Of a DNA stretch of 11,269 bases, positions 1 through 5,374 are shown in pieces; the stretch's first letter is position 1, and each line of letters starts with the position of its first letter. The notes below the pieces were generated by a model, which did no database searches, was not told the origin of the DNA, and saw only the letters and a list, made by a program, of their open reading frames with translations. Position numbers and translations under genes: made by a program. Source of the stretch: CAYMBL01 sp044225155 (GTDB taxonomy: Bacteria; Planctomycetota; Phycisphaerae; UBA1845; Fen-1342); NCBI GenBank assembly GCA_044225155.1, contig JBGAJB010000111.1, forward strand, positions 1-11,269, read 5' to 3'.

Positions 1-295
1 AATCGCGCTCCCAAGATTTCCCCAGTCGAAAGTCCCTTGTGAGGTTTCAATATCGCGCCAGGACGTGCATATGACGACGCCTTTTACGTACAGTTCGTCG
101 GCTGGCGCACTTACGCTATTCGGGTCACTTGCGTCGTAGTCGAAACGCAGGTATACGCCCCTTGCCACCGGCCGAGGCCCATGCTGTCAGGCCTAGCGCC
201 AGTGATACGGCGATCCCGGCGATTACGGGTGAAAAACGCCTGTAGCGCAATAGTGAATACGGAGGCGTGGCGGAGAAAGCTGCGACGGGACTCAT
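1..295 (-). CDS. Secreted glycoside-hydrolase-like protein, N-terminal part, frameshifted and cut by window edge
   Basis: The start is ATG at 295-293, preceded by AGGAGA with a 6-nt gap, which is the best ribosome site in this region. Residues 1-42 look like a signal peptide: a basic stretch RYRR at 17-20, a hydrophobic core to about 38, and a cleavage motif ASA at 40-42. The first frame hits TGA soon after. If one G is removed from the GGGG run at 158-161, translation continues GGKGVYLRFDYDASD, then ADELYVKGVVICTSWRDIE and GTFDW, to the left edge. The pattern of a hydrophobic strand, then SWRDIE, then FDW resembles the first strand of TIM-barrel glycoside hydrolases of the GH5/GH42 kind. That is family-level recognition only, because the catalytic region lies outside the window. 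About 98 residues are visible. The product is probably exported and may act on a polysaccharide. The extra G may be an assembly error or a real mutation. Confidence 0.6.
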
Positions 296-301
296 GCTTT
301 G

Positions 302-307
302 TCTCCT
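302..307 (-). promoter_or_regulatory. Strong ribosome binding site for the secreted hydrolase-like gene
   Basis: AGGAGA lies 6 nt before the ATG at 295 on the minus strand. It fixes the start of the frameshifted gene at the left edge and shows that the signal-peptide frame is a real translation start. Confidence 0.6.
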
Positions 308-443
308 GAAAAGCGAAGATGAGAATTACGCTCGCTAGATTGATTGTTCTGCGTCGATGCGAAAAGGCAAAAAAAAATGTCATGATTTTCTCTGGAAATT
401 GTAGTTCTTTCGCGAATGATTTCCGTGTAAGCGAAGTTAAATA

Positions 444-464
444 CCTAACCCAGCAAAAGTTAGG
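444..464. repeat. Inverted repeat CCTAAC-N9-GTTAGG
   Basis: The arms at 444-449 and 459-464 are perfect reverse complements around a 9-nt A-rich spacer. No T-tract follows on either strand, so it is not a typical intrinsic terminator. It could be part of the control region of the hydrolase-like gene. Confidence 0.4.
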
Positions 465-500
465 GACTCGCCGTACTCTTTTTTCTCGCAAGTCGCATGA

Positions 501-518
501 GTTTGCCGATCGGCAAAC
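501..518. repeat. 18-bp perfect palindrome GTTTGCCGATCGGCAAAC
   Basis: Nine bases are followed directly by their reverse complement, with no spacer. It lies 8 bp past the stop codon of the LacI-family remnant (527-529) and about 205 bp upstream of the hydrolase-like start. It could be a dimeric repressor operator or a hairpin (7-bp stem, GATC loop). LacI-family operators usually have CG at the dyad centre, while here the centre is AT, so assignment to the neighbouring regulator is uncertain. Confidence 0.5.
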
Positions 519-526
519 GGGAAGCT

Positions 527-785
527 CTATTTTTCGCGCTTGCGTGCCCCGTGGCCGCAGGATTCGCGGATGACGAGTTCGGGGGTGAGGGAGATGCGCG
601 TGGGTGGGCGCTGGGGGTCGGTGATGCGCTGGCAGAGCAGCTCGACGGCGTAGGCGCCCATCTTGGCCATCGGCACGCGGACGGTGGTGAGGGCCGGGCG
701 GGTCATGCGGGCGATGGGCGGTGCCCTCGAACGAGCCAAGGGCCGACGGATGGGAGCGGCAGGTGCCTGGGCATGAGCGATTCGC
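527..785 (-). pseudogene. C-terminal remnant of a LacI-family transcriptional regulator
   Basis: The minus strand encodes the end of a LacI/GalR-type ligand-binding domain: RMTRPALTTVRVPMAKMG, then AVELL, then TPELVIRESCG and a stop at 527-529. The pattern of LTTVR.P...MG..AVELL followed by L.PELV.RES.G is characteristic of that family. Just upstream, SFEGT (the usual GFDxTP segment) is readable only in another frame. Dropping one base near 718-724 joins it to PIARMTRP. Before that the match fades near 785. A full member is about 340 residues with an N-terminal helix-turn-helix, but here mreB ends at 846, so that part is missing. It therefore cannot bind DNA as it stands. Alternatives are a misassembly join between 785 and 845, or recent deletion. 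The upstream boundary is approximate. Confidence 0.55.
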
Positions 786-845
786 GGAACCAGCGTGCAC
801 GCGCGCCGCTAGGGCGATGCCCACAGCCGAGGGCGGCTTCCTGCC

Positions 846-1904
846 TCAATACTCGTCTTCGTCCGATTCCAGCGTGTGCGACCATTCGTCGAGGTATTCG
901 AGGTATTCGCTCGTGCCGCGGGCGACGCAGGTGAGCGGATCGTCGACCACCTTCACATCCAGCCCGGTCGCCTTGGCCAGCACTTCGTCCAGGCCGCGCA
1001 GCAGCGCGCCGCCGCCCGCGAGGTGAATGCCGTTGTCGACGAGGTCGGCCGCCAGCTCGGGCTCGGCCTGTTCCAGCGTGCGGAGGACCGACTCGACGAT
1101 CTGGCCGACCGGCTCCTTCAGCGCTTCGCGCACTTCCTCGCCGCGCAGCGTCGCCTTGCGCGGCAGGCCGCTGATCATGTCGCGGCCTTTGACCTCCATG
1201 TTCTGCTCGTCCTTCTGCACGGCGGCGCTGCCGATCTGGATCTTGATGTTTTCGGCGGTCTGGGGGCCGATCATCAGGTTGTAGGTGCGCTTCATGTAAT
1301 TGATGATCGCTTCGTCCATGTCGTCGCCGGCGACGCGCAGCGATTCGCAAATCGCGATGTCGGCCAGGCTCATGATGGCGACCTCGGTCGTTCCGCCGCC
1401 GATGTCGACGATCATCGACGCGGTCGGCTCAAAGATCGGCAGCTTTGCACCGAGCGCGGCGGCCTTCGGCTCGGGCACGAGATAGACGCGCCGCGCGCCG
1501 GCCCGCTCGGCCGAGTTGTAGACGGCGCGTTTTTCGACGGCCGTGATGCCGGAGGGGATCGAGATGACGACGCGCGGGCTGACGAGGCCGCGATTGCCGT
1601 GGACCTTGCGGATGAAGTAGCCGAGCATGGCCTCGGTGATGTCGAAATCGGCGATGACGCCGTCTTTCAGCGGGCGAATGGCGGTGATGCTGCCGGGCGT
1701 GCGGCCGAGCATTTCCTTCGCGACGATGCCGACCGCCTTGCCATGCTCGGTGTCGAGGACCTGGTTGGTGCCCTTGCGCACGGCGACCACCGAAGGCTCA
1801 TTCAGCACGATGCCTTCGCCGCGCACGCAGACGAGCGTGTTGCACGTGCCGAGGTCGATGCCCATGTCGAGGCTGAACAGGCCGGTCAGTCGTCGCAGAA
1901 ACAC
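846..1904 (-). CDS. mreB: Rod-shape-determining protein MreB (bacterial actin)
   Basis: MreB polymerises with ATP under the inner membrane and guides the elongasome for lateral wall growth. From the chosen start the protein has 352 residues, normal for the family. Visible motifs are phosphate-1 DLGTCNT (17-23, usually DLGTANT), LNEPSVVAV (34-42), RTPGSITAIRPLKDGVIADF (68-87), phosphate-2 DIGGGTTE (167-174), GDDMDEAIINY (193-203), an adenosine loop GGGALLRGLD (297-306) and DPLTCVARG (322-330). The tail is acidic (ESDEDEY). The GTG at 1904 is preferred because GGGAG lies 6 nt before it and the product begins MFLRRLTGLFS, like other MreB proteins. An in-frame GTG at 1949 would add 15 residues but has no ribosome site. 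It is the last gene of an operon with manB-type phosphomannomutase and a small membrane protein. No mreC or mreD follows. The identification is firm. Confidence 0.95.
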   Translation of the reverse strand: MFLRRLTGLFSLDMGIDLGTCNTLVCVRGEGIVLNEPSVVAVRKGTNQVLDTEHGKAVGIVAKEMLGRTPGSITAIRPLKDGVIADFDITEAMLGYFIRKVHGNRGLVSPRVVISIPSGITAVEKRAVYNSAERAGARRVYLVPEPKAAALGAKLPIFEPTASMIVDIGGGTTEVAIMSLADIAICESLRVAGDDMDEAIINYMKRTYNLMIGPQTAENIKIQIGSAAVQKDEQNMEVKGRDMISGLPRKATLRGEEVREALKEPVGQIVESVLRTLEQAEPELAADLVDNGIHLAGGGALLRGLDEVLAKATGLDVKVVDDPLTCVARGTSEYLEYLDEWSHTLESDEDEY

Positions 1905-1910
1905 TGGCAG

Positions 1911-1915
1911 CTCCC
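1911..1915 (-). promoter_or_regulatory. Ribosome binding site deciding the mreB start
   Basis: GGGAG sits 6 nt upstream of GTG at 1904. The longer in-frame GTG start at 1949 has no comparable purine-rich site, so 1904 is the more likely initiation codon. Confidence 0.5.
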
Positions 1916-1958
1916 ATCCTTGGGTGCGGCGCACAGGCGGCTCGGTCACTGCAATGTG

Positions 1959-2390
1959 CTAGTCCAGCGGATCGTCGGCAAAGTCGCGCACCGCGAGCGG
2001 CATGCTCCAGAAATAGAGGCCGCCGAATGCGAGTAGCGCTGCGCCGGAAACGATTGCGAGGATCATCGCCGCCAGCCGCAGGCCTTCGCCGTGCAGAAAG
2101 GCGGCCACCGCGAGCGCGCCGATCCCGAGATCAAGCAGCGTGCCGCCCGCGACGGCCGCGCGCCCGCGGATGGAACGGCCCCCGGGGACGGGGAGCACCT
2201 GTGCGAACACGCCCTGAGATGCCACCATCAATATCTGAAAGAGTAGTCCGACGACGATGGCGTAGATCGCGACCCAGAGCCACGGCATGTCGCGGAACAT
2301 AGCCGGCGCGGAATCCGTCAGTGTCTTCGCGAAGGTGGCCGTGATGGCCGCGCCGATCAAGGCCGGGCTGTAATACGTGAAGCGTCCCAT
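1959..2390 (-). CDS. Small integral membrane protein of unknown function, between phosphomannomutase and mreB
   Basis: The ATG at 2390 begins a 143-residue protein only 2 nt after the phosphomannomutase stop, so translation is probably coupled. Hydrophobic segments lie at about 8-24, 37-59, 79-99 and 105-128, suggesting three or four membrane spans. A basic, glycine-rich loop (VPGGRSIRGRAA, 67-78) lies between spans two and three and is probably cytoplasmic. The tail DFADDPLD is acidic. I do not recognise a named family. The position between a sugar-phosphate mutase and mreB suggests an envelope-related role, which is inference from context. It is not MreC (no coiled coil or beta domain) and is too short for RodA. 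MreD is a similar small membrane protein, but I see no specific MreD signature and the order relative to mreB is wrong. Confidence 0.75.
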   Translation of the reverse strand: MGRFTYYSPALIGAAITATFAKTLTDSAPAMFRDMPWLWVAIYAIVVGLLFQILMVASQGVFAQVLPVPGGRSIRGRAAVAGGTLLDLGIGALAVAAFLHGEGLRLAAMILAIVSGAALLAFGGLYFWSMPLAVRDFADDPLD

Positions 2391-2392
2391 GG

Positions 2393-3991
2393 CTAATGTC
2401 CCTCGGCCTCGTGCCCGAGCAGCGGCTTGAGCTCGGCCAGCTTGCTCTGAAGCAGCTCGGGCGTGTCCGCTTCCATGTTGAGCCGCAGGAGCGGCTCGGT
2501 GTTCGAGGCGCGCACGTTGAACCACCAGGTGGGGTACTGCACGGTGATGCCGTCGAGGCTGTCGACCTCGGCGTCGGAGTAGCGCGTGGCGAGTGCCTGA
2601 ATCGTGCCTTCCTTGTCGGGATTCTCAAAGTTCAGTTCGCCGCTGGCGGGATACTTTTGCAGCGGGCGCAGCAATTCGCCCAGCGGCCGGCCGGTGCGAT
2701 TCAGGACATTCAGCACGGCCACGAAATTCAGAAAGCCGGAGTCGCAGTTCCAGAAATCGCGGAAGTAAAAGTGACCGCTGAGTTCTCCGCCGAAGACGGC
2801 GCCGGTCTCCGCCATGGCGCGCTTCATGAAGACGTGCCCCACGCGCTGTCGCTTGGGCGTTCCGCCGCAGGCGAGGATGCGCTCTTTCACGATGCGGCTG
2901 GAGCGCAGGTCATAAACGACCGTCGAGCCCGGCGATGAACGCAGGAATTCCTCGGCCAGCAACGCGGTCAGATGATCGCAGGCCACGATGTTCGCGTCGC
3001 TGTCGACGAACATGCAGCGGTCGGCGTCGCCGTCAAAACACGCGCCGAGGTCGGCCTTGTGCGCGCGGACTGCGGCGCGGAGCTGCGCGAGATTGGCCGG
3101 CACGAGCGGATTCGGCGGATGGACGAATTCGCCGTCATGTTCAAAGTTCAGAGCGATCGTCTGCAGATTCGGCGTATCTGAGAAGAGGATCGGAAACCAG
3201 CGGCCGGCCATGCCGTTCGAGGCGTCGACAACGATCTTCAACGGCCGATTGAGCGGCTGGAGGTGTTTCCTGACGTAGTCGCGATACGGCTGGGAGAGAT
3301 CGAGCGTGCGCACCTGATCCGTGGCCGTGACCTTATGGCGTGAAATCGCGCGCGCGATCCGTTCGATTTCCTTGAGGCCGGAGTCCGCGCCGATCGGCTT
3401 GCCTTTCAGACCCGAAATCTTGAAGCCGTTGTAGTTCGCGGGGTTGTGGCTGGCGGTGGTCTGTACGCCGCCGCAGCATTTCAGGTGATTCGCGGCGAAG
3501 GCGATCTGCGATGTGTCGATCATGCCGATGTCGACGACGGCCGTCCCGCTGGCAACGACGCCCTCGATGAACGCGCGGCAGAGCGACGGGCTGCTCTTGC
3601 GCATGTCGCGCCCGACGACCAGCACGCCCATCTCCGGATCGCTGCGGTCGTAACCGGTGAGGGTGGTGCGAAGGAACTGGGCGGTCGCATTGCCGATCCG
3701 CCAGGCGATGTCCTCATTCAGCGGCTCGGGGTAGGTCGCGCGAACGTCATATGCCTTGAAGACCTTTTCGACCATCTCTTCCTCTTTGCGCGGAATCATT
3801 GTCGGCGAGACGCGCTGCTGTCCGATGAGCGTCGATTCGTGTGTCGGGCGGCCGCGTTCGTCGTCGTTGAACTGGCAGCCGGGGCACTTGGCGAAATTCG
3901 AGCGGCGGCGGCCCATGCAGATGGCATCCGAGATGCTGATCTGCTCCTCGCCGGGGCAGAAGCGGTGGTACTGCTGCAATTGCCTGGCCAC
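2393..3991 (-). CDS. Phosphomannomutase/phosphoglucomutase with four-cysteine N-terminal extension
   Basis: This alpha-D-phosphohexomutase interconverts hexose 6-phosphates and hexose 1-phosphates, supplying GDP-mannose or UDP-glucose precursors. Numbering from GTG at 3991 (532 residues), the catalytic phosphoserine is S181 in TTASHNP, the metal loop is DGDADR (320-325), the sugar-specificity loop is GGELSGH (401-407), and the phosphate-binding loop is RASNTEP (494-500). All four domains of the family are present. The catalytic part starts near residue 73 (MVEKVFKAYDVRATYPE). From there the protein is 460 residues, the usual AlgC length. Residues 1-72 add C12, C25, C36 and C39 (FCPGEEQ, DAIC, KCPGC), a likely zinc-binding knuckle. 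An in-frame TAG lies four codons before 3991, so little more can be added. An internal ATG at 3775 has a good ribosome site, so a short form is possible. It is the first gene of the operon with the small membrane protein and mreB. manB or algC type is not decided. Confidence 0.92.
   Translation of the reverse strand: MARQLQQYHRFCPGEEQISISDAICMGRRRSNFAKCPGCQFNDDERGRPTHESTLIGQQRVSPTMIPRKEEEMVEKVFKAYDVRATYPEPLNEDIAWRIGNATAQFLRTTLTGYDRSDPEMGVLVVGRDMRKSSPSLCRAFIEGVVASGTAVVDIGMIDTSQIAFAANHLKCCGGVQTTASHNPANYNGFKISGLKGKPIGADSGLKEIERIARAISRHKVTATDQVRTLDLSQPYRDYVRKHLQPLNRPLKIVVDASNGMAGRWFPILFSDTPNLQTIALNFEHDGEFVHPPNPLVPANLAQLRAAVRAHKADLGACFDGDADRCMFVDSDANIVACDHLTALLAEEFLRSSPGSTVVYDLRSSRIVKERILACGGTPKRQRVGHVFMKRAMAETGAVFGGELSGHFYFRDFWNCDSGFLNFVAVLNVLNRTGRPLGELLRPLQKYPASGELNFENPDKEGTIQALATRYSDAEVDSLDGITVQYPTWWFNVRASNTEPLLRLNMEADTPELLQSKLAELKPLLGHEAEGH
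3781..3784 (-). promoter_or_regulatory. Internal ribosome site before the family-standard start of phosphomannomutase
   Basis: GAGG, within a purine-rich stretch, lies 5 nt upstream of the internal ATG at 3775. Initiation there would give a 460-residue enzyme without the cysteine extension. The upstream GTG at 3991 has no visible ribosome site, so either or both starts may be used. Confidence 0.4.
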
Positions 3992-4001
3992 AAAGCGATG
4001 C

Positions 4002-4026
4002 TAGCCGATGGGCGCGGCATCGGCTA
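4002..4026. promoter_or_regulatory. Perfect 9-bp inverted repeat in a 47-bp divergent intergenic region
   Basis: TAGCCGATG (4002-4010) and CATCGGCTA (4018-4026) are exact reverse complements with a 7-nt spacer GGCGCGG. They fill most of the gap between the phosphomannomutase start (3991) and the plus-strand gene at 4039. The placement suggests an operator acting on both divergent genes, or an RNA hairpin at the start of either transcript. The TAG that closes the phosphomannomutase frame lies at its left edge (4001-4003). No clear -10 or -35 boxes were identified. Confidence 0.45.
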
Positions 4027-4038
4027 CGTTCCGAGGCG

Positions 4039-5181
4039 ATGGCCCGCCGCAGCACATTTGAGCTGGTTTATCCGCCGTGGGCTTTTGCGCGCGACGATGG
4101 CGCGGAGTTGGAACGCATTCATGGTGAGGTCGGACTGGACGGTTTGGTCGCTCCCGTCGTCACCGGCCCGGCCGCGGCCTTGCAGGCATTGGCCGCTGAA
4201 AACGCGCTATTTGTCTCTGAGGGCGGATGGCATTTTCACGCGCAATCCGAGCATTATCGCGGTAGCGGACTGCGGGCGCGCGCGGCAAGTTGGATGGGGC
4301 GGCGGGATCACGTCGGGGCGATGGCGGAATTCGCCGGCCGGCACGGTTTGTCTCTGACGCTGCGCATCGCGGCGACGGAGATTCCCGCGCTGCTGCACGC
4401 CGAGCCGAATCTTTGCACGCACAGCGCCTGGGACGGCGGCGCGCTCACGCGCCGCGCGTGCCCCTGTAACCCGAGTTTCCGGGCGTTGATCGGCGACATC
4501 TGCGGTGATCTGGCAAGGTTCTCCCCCGCCGCCTTTGAACTTGGTGATTGTGAACTCGATCAGCCGCTGGATGACACCTCAATGCCCGAACTGTTGCGCG
4601 GAATCGCCGGTTTGGCTGAGTTGGTCGCCATCTGCTTCTGCCCGGCCTGCCGCGAGATTGGAGAACGCGCCGGCGTCGACGTAGATGCGGCGCGGCGCAG
4701 CACGCGCGTGCACGCCGAGCGCTCGGCGCGGCTGCCGCCAGACGAGCGGGCCGTGCAGGGGCTCAGCGACGATTCGGAGTTGCAGCGCTATTTGAGTGCG
4801 CGCTGCGCCGACCAGGCGGGCTGGCTCGCTCGATTCGCGGAACGTCTGGAGCCGCGGCAATTGCGCGTTCTCACGCAATCACACTCCTCCGGCCACCCGG
4901 ACGCGCAAGCAATCCTCGTATCAGTCGCGCAATTGGGGGCTGAATGGCGCGATGGGCTGCGCGACGCTCCCGCTGAAACGGCGCAGCGAATTGCCGCCAC
5001 GCACGTGGGGGCGTGCATCCCGATCGCGCGGCCATGCTTCCTGGCGGCCGATGAGCTTGTGCGGGCCGTGCATCCATTCTCGGAAGCGGTGCGGGTCCTC
5101 GAATTGGCTGGGGCGGAAACGTCACCCGGCGAAGCGGTGGGCTGGCTGCGACAGGCGCTGCGTTATGCCCGGCGAAGCTGA
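4039..5181 (+). CDS. Cytosolic cysteine-rich protein, probably a glycoside-hydrolase-like TIM barrel
   Basis: The 380-residue protein starts at an ATG with GAGG just before it (a short 2-nt gap, so the site is not ideal). I do not recognise a named family. Several blocks resemble uncharacterised glycosidase-like barrels: VYPPWAF near the N-terminus (a possible first strand), WMGRRDHVGAMAEFAGRHGL (85-104), EPNLCTHSAWDG (122-133), CPCNPSFRALIGDICGDLA (141-159), FELGDCELD (166-174) and CFCPACREIGERAGVD (199-214). In such proteins, CPxNPxxRxxxxxxxxDL followed by an acidic strand and CFCPxCR is a recurring order, as I recall it. No signal peptide or membrane segment is seen. The acidic strand ELGDCELD could hold a catalytic acid, and the clustered cysteines could bind a metal. 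Both are inference. It is divergent from phosphomannomutase and alone in its transcript before the 193-bp spacer. Confidence 0.7.
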   Translation: MARRSTFELVYPPWAFARDDGAELERIHGEVGLDGLVAPVVTGPAAALQALAAENALFVSEGGWHFHAQSEHYRGSGLRARAASWMGRRDHVGAMAEFAGRHGLSLTLRIAATEIPALLHAEPNLCTHSAWDGGALTRRACPCNPSFRALIGDICGDLARFSPAAFELGDCELDQPLDDTSMPELLRGIAGLAELVAICFCPACREIGERAGVDVDAARRSTRVHAERSARLPPDERAVQGLSDDSELQRYLSARCADQAGWLARFAERLEPRQLRVLTQSHSSGHPDAQAILVSVAQLGAEWRDGLRDAPAETAQRIAATHVGACIPIARPCFLAADELVRAVHPFSEAVRVLELAGAETSPGEAVGWLRQALRYARRS

Positions 5182-5207
5182 ATTCGCGCGCTCCCGCGTT
5201 CGATAAT

Positions 5208-5224
5208 CCATTGTCGGATAATGG
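5208..5224 (+). repeat. Hairpin CCATT-N7-AATGG after the cysteine-rich protein gene
   Basis: A 5-bp perfect inverted repeat (5208-5212 and 5220-5224) lies 27 nt after the stop codon at 5179-5181. It lacks a T-run, so it is only a weak terminator candidate. The loop and flanks carry a near-repeat, CGATAATCC and CGGATAATGG. Confidence 0.25.
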
Positions 5225-5230
5225 CGGATT

Positions 5231-5320
5231 GGAAGCGTCGCGAAGCCATGCGCGCCGAGCGGCGCGCGGCAGCGAATTGCGCGAACGCAACGCGGCAAAC
5301 GCTCCGCTGCGCGACCTTCC
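5231..5320 (+). other. Candidate structured RNA element upstream of thiolase
   Basis: Several complementary segments nest. An outer stem pairs 5231-5241 with 5311-5320 (GGAAG and GTCGC against the reverse, with one bulged C). Inside are a perfect 7-bp GC hairpin (GCGCGCC 5250-5256, loop GAGC, GGCGCGC 5261-5267) and a 6-bp helix (GCAGCG 5269-5274 with CGCTGC 5305-5310). That helix encloses TTGCG-CGAA-CGCAA (5277-5290), a tetraloop hairpin. Together they would form a three-way junction ending 54 nt before the thiolase ATG. High GC makes chance pairing common, so this is a candidate only. No known riboswitch class is recognised. Confidence 0.3.
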
Positions 5321-5374
5321 CGCTATGATCTGATCGGCGTTTTTGTCTTTGTTTTGGTCCGTCAGGGAAGCACC

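Larger units (their letters stand above)
296..526. promoter_or_regulatory. AT-rich gene-free stretch with inverted repeats, likely promoter region of the secreted hydrolase gene
   Basis: This 231-bp stretch is clearly richer in A and T than its surroundings (runs of A at 370-377, T at 479-484) and holds no convincing gene. It contains an 18-bp perfect palindrome (501-518), a CCTAAC/GTTAGG hairpin (444-464), a spaced repeat GGAAAT (394-399) / ATTTCC (419-424), and a short palindrome TTCGCGAA (409-416). It separates a LacI-family remnant from the hydrolase-like gene on the same strand, which is where an operator and promoter would be expected. I could not place convincing -35 and -10 boxes. Confidence 0.4.

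Noticed and set aside
319..573. Plus-strand open frame of 84 codons over the AT-rich region
   Set aside because: No ribosome site, no recognisable protein pattern, and it runs across the palindrome and the LacI remnant on the opposite strand.
812..838. Two small hairpins (GGGC-GAT-GCCC and AGCCG-AGGG-CGGCT) just after mreB
   Set aside because: Stems of 4 and 5 bp with no T-run on the minus strand; expected by chance at this GC content, so not called a terminator.
876..2036. Long plus-strand open frame opposite mreB
   Set aside because: It is a high-GC shadow of mreB; the composition (long runs of A, D, R, H) is typical of antisense frames and the mreB motifs are unambiguous.
5324..5329. TATGAT resembling a -10 box before thiolase
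   Set aside because: No acceptable -35 box at the right distance; a hexamer alone is not enough.
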